64,000 nucleotides of DNA. Origin: Rhizophagus clarus (lineage: Eukaryota; Glomeromycota; Glomeromycetes; Glomerales; Glomeraceae). A program made the translations under genes and the position numbers. Below, piece by piece: positions 11,604-23,684 of this stretch (positions within the stretch are counted from its first letter, which is position 1; every line of letters starts with the position of its first letter). Location: assembly GCA_015698045.1 (NCBI GenBank), contig BLAL01000160.1, forward strand, positions 248,001 to 312,000, read 5' to 3'. The notes under the pieces were generated by a model, which was not told where the DNA came from, did no database searches, and was given only the letters and a program-made list of their open reading frames with translations.

Positions 11604-13675
11604 TCATTTACACCATATTTTTTGATCCAATACAGCAATAGCAGCTCCCAGGCACCATCCAGTTTCAATACCTTTAATTTTTTTGGCGATTTTTACTTCT
11701 CTATCAAGTGGTATTTCATATCCGGTATGTAATAATGCATAAATAAATGTTAAATCCATACAATAATGTGGATTCTTTTTAATTTCTTTTATAGCTTCCG
11801 GTAAATGACTAAATTGACCGACTTCTCCCGAACAAACTGTATCCGTTAAATCCCTGAGTTCTTTAAGTGAAAAATCAGCAGGTAATCCTAAGGGACTCAC
11901 ACGATCATAAAAATATGAAAATGCATAAATATCGTGTAGGGAAAAGGTTTCTTCCAGTGATGGTTGATATATACCATTAAATGAACATGGAGATAACGGA
12001 CACTCATTTGTTTTGTTAAGTACTTGTTCAATAATAGATCTACATTGGGCATGTCCTGCACCAGTACCAACAAGAGTTATAGAATCTTCATCTTTAGATT
12101 GTGAAATATCAGAAAGTGAAAATTCTTCAGTATAATTTTTGGGAAAGCAAGGATGTGGGACATGATCTTCTGAAACATCCAGTCCAGATGATATTCCGGC
12201 AATTACACTATCTTTCTTATTAGATGTAGAAATCCATAACTTTGTCATGAATCTTTTAATTGCTTTTCTTGCTTCCATAAGTCCATAATGCAAATATGAA
12301 TGCTGGTAAAGTACATATTTATGTCCCCCAAACTCTAGTTCATATTTATGATCTCCTGGCGCTACTTCAAAATTTGCTTCAGGTTCAAAAACAATCTGAG
12401 TTGAACCACCCCCAAGATCAAATATTGCGGCTGTAGATAATCTTTTGTTGCTACCTAATCTGTCCAATAAATAATTTACTGTAATCCATGCATATACACC
12501 TATAAATAACAAACCTTTTTTTAATAAATCTTTATCTTTGTTTGATATACACACTTTATCTTAAAATTTTACATACCTTCATCTTTACCGTCCATAATCA
12601 CAACACCATCCTTTTCTATTATAGGGAAGGGATAATTTATCTCTAAATGTTCCCTAACAGCTTCTAAAATACGTTCACTTTTTTTAAGTCCAAGCAAGCG
12701 TAACCCAGCCGTTGCTTTAACAGCTACTGGAGTACAGTGTTGTAACTCTTTGGGAACATTCTTGAGAGCTACTTCCATCAATACATTCAAACTTTTTGCG
12801 GCTGCTTCCGGATTGTCGCCATATGAAGAAAGGCCAGGTTCTATATGAGCAAAAATTTCATCCTCCAGTTCTGGAGAGGCTTTACAATAATTAAATCTAT
12901 ATACATGTATGCGTGAACCTGTAGACCCTGCGTCAATCATAAGCGCATATTGAACAAGTGGACGACCAGGATGAGGAACAGTACAATGTTTCGAAGTGAT
13001 TTTTGAAGATGGAACTTTTGTGGTTTTTTTGGGACTATTTACTTTCGATTTCGTGGGAGCAACAGGACTTATTGATGTAAACTCTTCTGTATTATCTGAT
13101 TTGGAAGGTTCTAAATCTACACCTATATTAGGATCTTGATCTGTTTCTAGTGGTAACCCAACTGATAAAGTATAAGAGTAAAGTTAGTTTAAATTATAGT
13201 TGCTTGGTTATTGCCGTAACTATACTTGCCACCAATACTAGGAAACTATCCCAACCAAAATCTCAATCCCATTCTTCAAATTATTAAAAAACAACTAAAT
13301 AGGCTAAGATTCAAAGGTATTTAGTATTTTCTAATTCGGGTTAGGTTTGAATTTTATGGGGGGGTGAGATATGGGCGGCAAGTATATACGTAACCAAACT
13401 CCAGGATGACAAAAATCTTACAACTTACGATCTGATTTAAATTTAAATTTATCTTCAGGAACAAAAAATAATATTACACAGCCCAGGAATAACAAAAAAG
13501 CAGTTGTTCTTAACCACATTCTATTTCTAGGTTTATTGTTTGGCATTTTAAGATCAATTATAGCATCAAAATGTTTCTCGTCTTTAGAATCCAGTGTTTT
13601 TCTCCGAGAACGAGTCTTTGGAGTGTCTGCTGAAGACGTTGTAGACGTATTTTCGTTTCGTTGAGGATCCCGCAT
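11604..13675 (-). CDS. GDA1: Golgi nucleoside diphosphatase (GDA1/CD39 family)
   Basis: Hydrolyses GDP/UDP released by Golgi glycosyltransferases, allowing nucleotide-sugar/NMP exchange. Three exons: 13429-13675, 12577-13161 and 11604-12499 (1728 nt, 575 aa, all GT-AG and in phase). Residues about 52-70 (MWLRTTAFLLFLGCVILFF) form a signal anchor, so this is a type II membrane protein with a short cytosolic tail. A Ser/Thr/Pro-rich stalk follows. Apyrase conserved regions are present in order: DAGSTGSRIHVY, ATAGLRLL, EGVYAWITVNYLL (spanning an exon junction) and DLGGGSTQIVF. There is only one membrane segment, which favours Gda1 over the two-segment Ynd1/CD39 type. The frame upstream of the chosen Met stays open to a possible acceptor (CTTTAG), so a 5' exon cannot be excluded. 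Confidence 0.93.
13198..13403. mobile_element. probable MITE within GDA1 intron 1
   Basis: Imperfect inverted repeats at 13198-13233 and 13373-13403 share TTGGTTA and ATACTTGCC. The right copy lacks about 5 bp. The interior is non-coding and the segment sits wholly in the first GDA1 intron. No convincing target-site duplication was found, so this is a tentative call. Confidence 0.45.
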
Positions 13676-14258
13676 TAGTGTAACGCAAGTACCTCGTTGT
13701 ACTAAAAATGAACTTCTTGCACAACGTCGTTCAATTGGCGTAAACTAAAGAAGTATCAGTCAATAATGTATGTAATTTCAAAATCCCAAATTCAAAAATA
13801 TCTATTACGGTTATATTTATAGTACAGTAGAATATTTGAATCATCCAATAAAGTAACAGGGAAATAAGATGCCGACGGGTCCTATATTTGGTACTCATTT
13901 TATCAATAAAAACCCTTAAACGGGCCTAATTTTTAGAATAATTTATCCCACAGGTAATGTCGGTACCATGGTTAATTATTTCACCGTTTGGAAAAAAAAT
14001 TATAGCGATACGGAAATAAATTACTTTGTATAAAATAAATAAAGAATATGGAGAGAATATTGGTTATATTGGTAATTATAATTTACAATTAATGGTAACA
14101 CTTAGAGGGATAAATTGTAAATATAATTGGTATCATTTAATAAATTATAAAATCAAATCAATTTATTTTCGAATCTTTTAAATACAAAAATTGTGAAAGT
14201 GTGGATTTGAACTTTGAGGGAATTATAAAACAATACCAATCACTATATAAATTGAAAG
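13676..14258. other. intergenic between GDA1 5' end and ATP19 3' end
   Basis: Holds the GDA1 promoter and the ATP19 3' untranslated region. It may contain an additional 5' GDA1 exon (see GDA1). AT-rich; no other gene seen. Confidence 0.45.
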
Positions 14259-14566
14259 TTAATGATGTTCCTTTTTTTTTTCTTCTTCCTCAGCATGCTT
14301 TATAAATTCTTTGATAAAAGCTTCTTCATCTGCAGAAGATGCATTAATTGGTGGAGTATCGGGTTTTTTTGACTTCATCCTTTTAGATACAGCAAAGATT
14401 CCAAGACCAAATGTCGCCAATGTCGTGATCGCAAGCTATAAATAGCAATCATAGGTTTAATATATTTTTTTGTTCTTCCATTTTCTCCACTCGAAAATTA
14501 ATACAAAATTTTCCTTACATAATGAGACGGTACATTTCGTCCTGCTATTAAATAACTACCTCCCAT
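14259..14566 (-). CDS. ATP19: mitochondrial ATP synthase subunit K (Atp19)
   Basis: A small, accessory F1Fo ATP synthase subunit of the inner mitochondrial membrane that supports dimer stability. Two exons: 14519-14566 and 14259-14435 (225 nt, 74 aa, GT-AG, phase 0). The first exon is only 16 codons, MGGSYLIAGRNVPSHY, which is the diagnostic Atp19 start (Gly near the start, then an aromatic, a Gly and a Pro-x-His). Next comes a single hydrophobic segment, LAITTLATFGLGIFAV, then basic SKRMKSKKP and an acidic C-terminal helix with DEEAFIKEFIKH. Length matches the family (about 68-75 aa). It is divergent from DIA2. Confidence 0.88.
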
Positions 14567-14606
14567 GGTATTAGAATGCTCTAAGTTAAACTATTTTTTT
14601 TTTTTT

Positions 14607-14637
<31 letters not shown>

Positions 14638-14910
14638 TAAAATATTATTCGAAGAACTCCTACGTCTGAAAACAATAATTACCTATAATGATACAGAGCT
14701 GCTCTGAAAAAAAAAAAATTTTTCTTCTATGCTATTTTTATATTTTTGTATTTGCCTATCATCCATCCAATCAAATTTGGTCTGATTAGTCGGTCTGATT
14801 ATCTGATATCTACTGATATTGTCACGTAACCACGTATTCGAAATACGCGAATTTATGCAAACTTCTTTCAGTTTTCTACTGAGGAAGCTAACGAAGTATT
14901 GATAATAAAA
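14567..14910. promoter_or_regulatory. shared divergent intergenic region ATP19/DIA2
   Basis: 344 bp between two start codons facing away from each other. Long A/T tracts (14594-14624) lie near the ATP19 side. An 88-codon minus-strand frame inside it has no recognisable features. No specific factor site is claimed. Confidence 0.45.
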
Positions 14911-16938
14911 ATGTATAAAAGAGGAAATGAGTCCCAAGAGATAAACCAAAAATACGCTCTGCAGTGTTTTAATGAAGCAAAAGAAGCTTTAAAAAATAAC
15001 GAGCTTGCAAAAGCAAATGAACTATTTACGAAAGTTTGTTAACTATTTTATAATTATATATTTTATTTATTATTTAATTCGATTTCATTTTTTTTTTTTT
15101 ATTTTTCTTTAAGGCAATTAATTTGGTACCGACTTGTATCCCATTCTATGATTATCGCGCCTCAACGTTAGAAAAACTTGGTCAATTGGATGATGCATTA
15201 CGAGACGCGTTGTCCATGATTAAATTGGACAAAACCGCAGTAAAAGTAACTATTAATTGCGACCGAATTTATTTAAATGTTGAATTATGATAAAGATTTT
15301 ACTTTTTTTTTTTTTAGGCTTATCTTCGCACTGGTAAAGTTTATAGGTTATTGAATCAGACAGATAAGGCAATCAAAATTTACAATATTGGATTATCAAA
15401 TGTTAAAATCAAAGACCAATATTATAAGGTAAAACATTTAATTTCGAGTTTTTCATCAGTATAATCAAGAGTATCACTAACTTAATTTAATACAGTTGCT
15501 ACAAAAACAAAGTGAAGAATTACAGTACAAAATTTTTGTAAGTTTGACATTTTGATAATAAAAGAATCAAAAATGTAAGATTGTTACTTATCGCTAAACG
15601 TCATCCCTTTAGAAGTCTGGTTCTTCTAAAACATGTGACATGATGCGTTTTCTTCCACCCGAACTTAGAGATGATGTTTTGAAGAGACTTCCGTTCGCAA
15701 GTCTTTGCAAAGCTACAGCCGTATCTAAAACCTGGCGAAATTATATCCTTTCATCGGCAGTTTTATGGCGCGATATAAATTTTGAGAGACCACTTCGAAA
15801 TACTAATGTTCTTGATGATCAGACAATCCGCGTTTACGCTAAACGAGGTGGAAGACGCCTTAGAAAATTGATTTGTGGCGACTCTCCAAAGGTAACCGAT
15901 AAAGCATTATCGGCCCTTAGAGAAATACCGTGCAACCGTTTACAGTGCATAGTTTTGTCAGATTCAAATATTTCTGACGAAAACACAAGAGCGTTTGTCA
16001 AGACAATTGGTTTAAATTTGAATACAATAGATTTTTCAAAATCAGACATCACTAATATGACAATATCTGTCATATTATCGAGATGTAAGCACCTGGAAAC
16101 TTTGAATCTATCATTCTGTAATAATTTAACCACAGAGGCATTCAATCCAGCGATCGTGGATAATAAGGCTTCAAAACTGAATGATATCAACTTACAATGT
16201 TGTGACCAAGTAAAGGGAAATGTGATCGATTATTTTATTGTCTTATTTCCGAACCTTATCCGTCTTGATCTAGCTGGAATTAGTGGGTTAAACACTAAAT
16301 ATTTAGATAAAATGAAAAATTTTGTAAATTTGAAACTCCTGCGGATGAAAGGTGATTTACCAATGGAAGAAAATCTTATATTAGAAGATGCTTTTGAGAT
16401 ATTTTCTAGTAACTGCACAAATCTTTGCACCTTCAGCTTGAATGAATGTCAAAGTTTAACGGACAATTGTATCCGAAAACTGGTACAATCATGCAGTAAA
16501 TTGAAAGAACTCGATATTATGTCGAATATTTATTTGACAGATGAGACAATGCATCTTATTGGAAATTATTGTAAACAGTTAAAGGTATTATATATTGGAA
16601 AATCTCCGGGAATTACTGATGCTGGCGTTATAAATGTCATAAAGTCAGATTGTGGACCTTTATTAGAAGTGATTGATTTACAAAGAAATTCAAACATTAC
16701 CGATGAAACTTTAAAAGAAATGGGTTCATATTGCAAAAGTTTGAAGGAAACTAACTTCACATGGTGTAAAAACGTGACTGGAAGTGGTGTTGGAGCTTTA
16801 GTCAGACAGTGTGGTAATACTTTGAAACATTTGGTTTTGCAGGAATGTTATAATGTTGCTCCCGATGCGATAGAATATGCAAGAAAGATTCTTGGAAAAA
16901 ACGGTATTGTTAGTTATGAGTTTCGGGGAAAGTTTTAA
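14911..16938 (+). CDS. DIA2: TPR/F-box/LRR protein, Dia2/Pof3-like SCF substrate receptor
   Basis: Five exons: 14911-15033, 15114-15245, 15318-15428, 15496-15537 and 15613-16938 (1734 nt, 577 aa). Residues about 8-115 form TPR-like helical pairs (ALQCFNEAKEALKNNELAKA; YDYRASTLEKLGQLDDAL; YLRTGKVYRLLNQTDKAI). An F-box follows at about 148-190 (LPPELRDDVLKRLPFASLC), then cysteine-containing leucine-rich repeats to the end (CKHLETLNLSFCNN, CTNLCTFSLNECQSL, CKSLKETNFTWCKN). This TPR, F-box, LRR order is that of yeast Dia2 and fission yeast Pof3. Those proteins join Skp1/Cul1 to replisome targets such as the CMG helicase and guard genome stability. Orthology is inferred from architecture. Confidence 0.82.
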
Positions 16939-17197
16939 CTGTTAATAAATGCGCATGAAATATATATCTAACTGATATAGGTTTAAAAAATTTTTATAAA
17001 AATTTGTTCACATTTTAACACGTGAATTATGCACATTTTCCCTGCTTGATTAATCGAACTAGAATCACGTGTAAAATTTGTATGTATTTATGACGTGCTT
17101 TTATCCTATTTAAAGTTAACAATGTTCAAATTTGTGTGGCATGCGAAGATCGGCTGACGATCATAAATATTACGTATCATTGATTTGAGATTATATA

Positions 17198-17684
17198 ATG
17201 ACGAGAAATTTTTCGCGTGTTTTTTCACTGAAAATGACTTCAAAAGCTAGAAAAGTTTGGACAGTCTCAATCAAAGGTACATTTGATAATTTAGTACTGG
17301 AGGACGATTTACTACCGCCGCCACCTCCAAAACATTTAAGAGTACAAGTAAAAAGTGTAGGATTAAATTTTGCGGATATTTTTTCGGTATTTGGTCTTTA
17401 TTCTGCTACGCCCCAAGGAAAATTTACACCAGGATTAGAATTTAGTGGTATAGTTGAAAGTGTAGGAGATGGATTGGAAGAAAGTGAATGGTTAGGTAAA
17501 AGAGTATATGGTGCTACAAGATTTGGTGGATTCGCTACTTTCTTGAACGTTGGTGAAGAATATGTTAAGAAAACTCCTGATAATTGGACAGATCAACAAG
17601 CCGCTGCTTATGTGGTAAATATAAAATGATTATAATTAACTTATTAATCTTACTGTTATAAATTTTTTACTAAATAAAAAAAAA

Positions 17685-17716
<32 letters not shown>

Positions 17717-18520
17717 CTAGGTTCAAGCATTAACATCATTTTACGCTTTAACAGAATTGGGTGGAATTAGTGATAATAAAACAGTTTTGGTTCATTCAGC
17801 AGCAGGAGGATGTGGATTGTTAGCACTTTCAATATGTTCTAAATATAAAAATGTTAAAGTTGTAGGTACAGTGGGTAAACCTTCTAAACTTGATTTACTT
17901 AATCAGAAATATGCGACAAATGAAAATTTTACGTTTATATTACGTGATCCTTCAAATGATTTTGAAAAAAGATCGAGACAAGCTTTATTGGAAATAGGAT
18001 TACAAGAACAAGATGGTTATGATATTATTTTAGACAGTGTCATGGGTAAATGGTTTTGGCCTAATTATAATTTATTAGCTAAAGAAGGAAGATTAGTTTT
18101 ATTTGGTTCTGCTAGTTTTACTCCTACCGGTAATATGCATCCTATTTGGAACATTTTTGAATGGTTAAAACTAGGTTGGAAGTACTTTTGGAGACCTAGA
18201 ATTGATCCAATGCAAATGATACAAGAAAATAAATCGGTAATATATTTGATATTTATTTGAATAATATTATTAATTTTTAATTTAATATTTTTTTAACATT
18301 TATTTTTATTTTATTTAATTAGTTACTCGGATTCAATTTAATTCATATTTATGATAAAGCTGAAAAATTAAATAAAATTTTTAATAATATGCAAACTTTG
18401 CAATTGGAAGCTCCTCATGTTGGTCATGAATTTGAATTTGACCAACTTGTTGAAGCTCTAACTTTACTTCAATCTGGTAACACTGTTGGTAAAGTTGTAC
18501 TTAATGTAAATTTTAATTGA
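17198..18520 (+). CDS. zinc-independent MDR oxidoreductase, VAT-1-like
   Basis: NAD(P)H-dependent quinone/enone oxidoreductase family. Exons 17198-17614, 17721-18236 and 18323-18520 (1131 nt, 376 aa, in phase). An N-terminal GroES-like fold includes VGLNFADIFSVFGLY and the glycine-rich TPGLEFSGIVESVG. The Rossmann nucleotide-binding segment is VLVHSAAGGCGLLAL (dinucleotide loop AAGGCG), followed by DIILDSVMG. No zinc-binding Cys cluster is present, as in quinone reductases. The region LFGSASFTPTG and the long insertion IWNIFEWLKLGW resemble synaptic vesicle VAT-1. A second Met at residue 13 could also be the start; the first 12 residues are basic/hydroxylated and might be a weak mitochondrial signal. 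Confidence 0.85.
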
Positions 18521-18810
18521 GACTTTGATTTAACTTCTAATAATAAATCTTTACACATCTATTTTCTTTACCTTATAATTATATTGCAAGTATGTACATA
18601 CTTTTTTTGATAATAACTATAAAAAACAATTAATTAACCATGAATAATCATTAAACACACACATATATAAAATGATTATCCACAGGAAACTCACTAATAT
18701 ATTTTCTTGAGAGTTTCCGTCTACAAAAAAAGACAGTATTGAAATATAAGAAATTTTTAAGTAAAAAAGTTCTTTTTTTTTATCGATTACCAAGAAAAAA
18801 AAGCAGTTTT

Positions 18811-20925
18811 TTAACCATTGCATTCGGTTTTACGCCTCCAATACACTCGCTTTGATATACAAAGCAAGCTATGTTGTGGATTAGTTTTATCAGCAACAAT
18901 AACTCCGACAACATTCCATGTCATTTCTCTCAACTCTAAATCATCGCGGATCAATTCATCCAAATTAGGTCCTTGAAGAGGAAAGACTGTTGCTTCTTGA
19001 TCTTTAAAAATTGTTCGTGTTCCTAAATATGCACTGGTTGCTACAATAGCAAACCGGTATTTTCTGCGTTCAGAATGATATGATATCTCGTATCTAATTA
19101 ACAAATATTATTATTATTAATGTATATACTAAATATAGTTCGATAAATATAATAATTAATTTGTTGGTTACCGTTCTTCATCATTTTCCAAATATAAGAC
19201 GTTTGTCTCAAGTTGTTTTCGAAGTTCTTCTTCATCCATCATCATGTGTTGGTTGTATTTATAGCTAAAACGGTATACGAGAAGAACCAAAAATAATGAA
19301 AATTTATTGTATTTACATGTTTATAATAAATAATAAAAATATGTACCAAGGGTCTCCTTCATTGTTGAAAACGAGGACGTATATATCGGATGGATTATCA
19401 GCAACTTCACTAAATGCTCGTTTTCTCATTTCGTGAAATCTTCGCAACCGTTCTTTTCTTCCTTTACCTCTAGATCGACCAATAGCTTCTCCCTTCTGTA
19501 AATTGAAATTTTACATTGTTACAATTCATTTAGTTTAACGCAGGAATATAAAATCCTTACCTTCATCTTGCGAACACTTTCAATCTTGTAACTAACGCCA
19601 TGATGATTACCCCATGATTGGCTTTTATATCCTTCACGCACAGTCGAAGTATATTGGACTAATTTGGGCAAAACACGAATCGTGACACATAAATCATGAT
19701 CGGGATAAGTAGGAGTCCATTCAGATATAGGCGGAGGGGGGGTATAGTGCCCAGTATGGATGAGTACTTAGAGTAAAAAAATTTGCTAAATTACTAAATA
19801 ATTTAAATAATAAAAATCAAAATCAAATAATATGTTAATACCTGCTACAACGTCAGAATCGTCACTATATACATCTGTGCCCCATAAAAAGTGCTTCCTA
19901 ACTTTCTCATTAAACCAAGTCAAATGCTTCGACTCAATCCATATTTCTAATAGCCCGTTTTCATGAAACTCAAGAGGAGGCAGAATTTCTTTGGGATTAT
20001 ATATCACATGGCCTAATTCGAAATATAGAATATTTAGTACTTTATCATTCTAATAAGAAAACTGAAGAAATATTGTACCTAAATGACGTTCCTCTCGACC
20101 TTCCATATTTAAAGTTTCATCGTTTTCAACGACTACCTGTGGTTCCATGAGGCTTGATTTATCATGGTAGTCATAACAATGACCATGCAACTCATTGTCA
20201 TACTCATTTTCTTCCTCATCATGTTCATCCTCATCATATTCACCTTCGTTTTCTCCTTCATTTTCACCTTCAACTCCGTCATCCCCTTCGCTTTCGTCGG
20301 GTGCGAAATTTTGATTAACGTTTTCGATGCCACCCTGATCTTGATCTCTAACAAGATTGTTTTCTCTTTCCATCCGTCGCTTCCTATGCATGTTTTCAAT
20401 TTCGCTCATCCCTTCAATGATAGCCTGGGCTTCTTTGAGAGGATCAGGTAATGAGGAAGATATTTCTTTGGTAGCAGGGCTCATATTTGGCGACGAACGA
20501 TAATCGAGTGAACTAATTTCGTTGCTATTAGTATCAACCCGCCTAGCAAATGGTTCTTCATTTGAAAGAATGGCTGACACTGACATGGGATTAACTGGAG
20601 GCGCAGTTGGTTGAATAAAATTAGTTAAGGGAGGTAACGAACATAATGAATCAATCGAAGGTAACTCATGTGGTGGATTCAATAACATTGGTGAGTACGG
20701 AGGTAAAATAAAGTTATTATTATCGTGTATTGATGGAGGAAAAGCTGGCTTGTATGATGAGTAAGAGTTTGAGACATTTGGCGGCGGATAAGCGGAAGAA
20801 ATTGGAGGTAGAGTAAGTCTGATTCGTTTAGCTTGAGATTCAGACAAAAGGATGTTATTAGAGTCAGGTAAAGGTAAAGATTGCTCCTCTAACAAATGAC
20901 GTTTATTTGTAGAAGGACGTTCCAT
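18811..20925 (-). CDS. RXT3: Rxt3-domain subunit of the Rpd3L histone deacetylase complex
   Basis: Six exons: 20079-20925, 19842-20012, 19561-19766, 19347-19495, 19172-19264 and 18811-19093 (1749 nt, 582 aa, all in phase). Residues 1-280 are low-complexity: Pro/Ser-rich, then a long acidic tract (20190-20290). The Rxt3 domain follows, about 290-480, with LLEIWIESKHLTWFNEKVR, LWGTDVYSDDSDVVAVLIH and SWGNHHGVSYKIESV. It then extends with DIYVLVFNNEGD and EISYHSERRKYRFAI. Rpd3L removes histone acetyl groups at promoters to repress transcription. The domain is fungus-typical. One junction (exon 4/5) creates GDPCYKYN and could be slightly misplaced. Divergent from the CAP1 gene; a second Rpd3L subunit lies downstream at 29899. 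Confidence 0.85.
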
Positions 20926-21346
20926 TTTTAAAGATATTTTAATGTCAATATCTTTTCAAATAAAACGAAGAAAATTTGATACTTTGTAATTTGACTTCTA
21001 AATTGTCAAAGTGGATCACTATTAAACATTGGCTAAACAAAAAATATTGATCAACATTGAAAATCAAATTTATAGTACACCGACCATACAATCGTATAAA
21101 TGCTGATAACCGGATAAGGAAATGGTTACAAATTTATACTTTTATCAAATATTACGATATATACGATAAATCAATCTAAAGCTTTATCATAAGTATGACA
21201 AAAAACGGCACCATACCATTTTTTTAAATTTAAAAATGCGTCATTGTATGATATAATAAAAAATGGAATAGTATTGTGATTATAAGAATGTGATAATATG
21301 AAAATTCTTATCCTCAATGAAATCAAGTTTCTTTCTTCTTTAAAAT
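20926..21346. promoter_or_regulatory. shared divergent intergenic region RXT3/CAP1
   Basis: 421 bp between divergent start codons at 20925 and 21347. AT-rich; no recognisable factor site is claimed. Confidence 0.4.
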
Positions 21347-22894
21347 ATGGAAAATTTGAGTACAGAAGAAAAACTCAAAATCGTCACTAATTTTTTACTA
21401 AGCAGTCCACCTGGTGAATCTGATGAAGTTTACAACGGTAAGTCTTCGTTAGTCTAAAAAATAATTTGGTGGCGTGTAACGTATTTTCAATTTATCTGTA
21501 AATTTTTTTAAACAAAGAATGAAGTTTTATAAGCTTCAGTAGTTATTCTGGAACGTTAACTTACATTCTGTTATATAATAATTTTAACATTTAAATTCTT
21601 AATTTTGACTGAATTTTTAAATAAAAAGTTCATTTTTTTTTCAAATAATTAAATTTGGCAATTTAATCAAATTGTTAAATCATCTTTATTACTTAGATAT
21701 TCGTGTTTTGACTGCCGATGATCCCGCACTTCAAACTGGAATTTTGAACGCTTTACGGGAATACAATACCGAACAATATATCACCGTAAATCTTCCTCTT
21801 CAAGAAAATCAAGAAAATCAAGTAACTTAGCTTTCAATTTACATAAATTTATTGGAAGTTTTTTCATATTTAATATATTCAGAGCAAATAATTTATTGTG
21901 AAATATTGTGATCCCAGGTTTTAGTATCTAAGTTCGGACAAATCGAAAATGAAAATGATTTATATTTAGATCCGAAATCTCACCAAGCTTTCAGGTTTGA
22001 TCATATGATACGAGTAAGGTTATAATTCAAGTATATTTATTAATAGACAGTAATTTTATTGATCTATGCGTTATCAATGTCTAATTTGTAAAATTTGAAC
22101 TCATTGAGACTGTTACAGATGTTGAGCCACGCCCTCCAGATGAAAAAACCGAACCGCTCAGATCTGCAGTCGAGAATGCTATTACGAATTATGTTGAAGA
22201 CCATTTCAAGGATGGTGTATCAAGTGTTTATTCTACAGAAAATGGAACAATAACAATTGCTATTGTGGATAATAAATATAACTCATCTAATTTTTGGTAT
22301 GTTATTTCTTGAGAAAAATAAGACTCTTGAAATACAATTAATTTCCTATACTGTTAATAGGAATGGTCGATGGCGTTCAACGTGGGTCGTAGATCCAGAA
22401 ACCGGTAAATTGAAAGGTAACATAAAGGTGAACGTACATTATTATGAAGATGGAAATGTTCAGTTGGATTCTAACAAGGAGATTGAAGTTGAAACTTCAA
22501 CAACTACGGAGGTAACTAAACTAAATAAGTGTTATATACGTAAAATAATTAATTAAATGTAATTAAATATATAGAATCCAGCCGCTGCAGCGGCCGCGTA
22601 TGTTAGATTAATTGGAAAAGCCGAGAATGAATATCAAACAGCCGTTAATGAAGCTTATATTGAATTATCGGAAAATACATTCAAAAGTTTGAGACGTTCT
22701 CTTCCATTGACGCGTCAAAAATTAGACTGGGACAAGGTCAGAATGATAATGTGATATTCGATTATGTCTTTTGCCAATTAATTAAAACGCTTTGTTCTTT
22801 GTTTTATGATGATTAGATTTTGAATTACAAGATTGGACAAGAACTTTTAATGCCGAAGATTGCCGAGCCGAGTACTACAGCAAACAAGGAATAA
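21347..22894 (+). CDS. CAP1: F-actin capping protein alpha subunit
   Basis: The alpha/beta heterodimer caps actin barbed ends in cortical patches and dynactin. Seven exons: 21347-21437, 21697-21821, 21918-22013, 22109-22296, 22361-22511, 22575-22736 and 22817-22894 (891 nt, 296 aa). Family landmarks: FDHMIR, then NFWNGRWRSTW, VNVHYYEDGNVQLDS, AENEYQTAVNEAY, FKSLRRSLPLTRQKLDW and a C-terminal amphipathic tentacle after NYKIGQEL. Length is normal (about 270-290). The exon 4 start is the weakest junction. The more obvious acceptor at 22117-22118 (TTACAG) breaks the frame, while the AG at 22107-22108 keeps it and yields TVTDVEPRPPDE. Confidence 0.93.
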
Positions 22895-23192
22895 TGCATA
22901 TTTCATAAACGTAATGACTAGTTATTATTGAGTTGCAGCTTAATTATTAAAGAATATTTTTATTTAATGTGATAGTGAAACTTTTCATGATTCGTTACTA
23001 AAAATATAATAAATCTATTTCAATAACTAATGTTACTTTTTAAATTATACATATTCTTATTATACATAATTCTTCGATAAAATTCACTTTGATAGAAAAT
23101 TATTTAGATCGAATTACTAAATATGTGCATTACAGTCCATAATTTCTATAAATATCCAAATATCAAAGTATGTAGTCGTAATTCAAGCTCTA

Positions 23193-23684
23193 CAGTCGCT
23201 TCTGGATATAACGGACATGTATGTACCGAACACTTGATTCGATATATCGAACCCAAGTTTATAGAACCGATTTTTTATAATTATTTACACGCGATAATTC
23301 CAATATACCGCATCCGAACTCGATTTGATCGGCCTCAATATATTATCCATTTATTCGTTCTACCGAACAGTCATGTGATCATAAACTAATTCAGGCCAAT
23401 TTTATAGCACTGGCCAAGATTATCAGTAATCAATAAACAAATGGTAAAAATTTATGTTTAAAATGCAAAATTATAATCTTGATTGGCACTATAAATTCGG
23501 CCAGAATTATTTAGGACAGAATTGAATTCAAATATATTTATCCGTACAATATATTTATAGCTTGTTATTTTATTGGTCAAAATTTATATAACGGTATACA
23601 GTATAGGTGTTATATACTTATATACCGATTACTGCCGAACAAAAATTACTGGAACATTAGGTTCGTCATATCCAGAGGCGACTG
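23193..23684. mobile_element. 492-bp TA-flanked MITE, pogo/Tc1-like ends
   Basis: Ends CAGTCGCTTCTGGATATAAC (left) and its near-exact inverse (right, read inward CAGTCGCCTCTGGATATGAC), each flanked by TA. The TA duplication and CAGT start fit pogo/Fot1 or other Tc1-mariner elements. The interior encodes no transposase; an 88-codon frame at 23123-23389 crosses the left end and is considered spurious. Confidence 0.8.
23388..23508. repeat. 121-bp palindromic repeat nested in the MITE
   Basis: Inverted arms AATTCAGGCCAATTTTATAG (from 23388) and the matching arm ending GGCCAGAATT at 23508 share about 35 bp with a few mismatches. This suggests a second, smaller foldback element inserted within the first. 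Similar short motifs (AGTACTATAATTTTGGCC near 27190; AGCACTATCATAATTCCGGCC near 55395) occur elsewhere in the window. Confidence 0.65.

Noticed and set aside
15834..16760. Several minus-strand frames of 60-118 codons
   Set aside because: Antisense shadows of the leucine-rich-repeat exon of the DIA2-like gene.
20133..20451. Met-rich minus frame and Ile/Phe-rich plus frame
   Set aside because: Out-of-phase readings of the acidic low-complexity tract of RXT3.
23123..23389. 88-codon plus-strand frame
   Set aside because: Crosses the left end of the TA-flanked MITE and shows no family feature.
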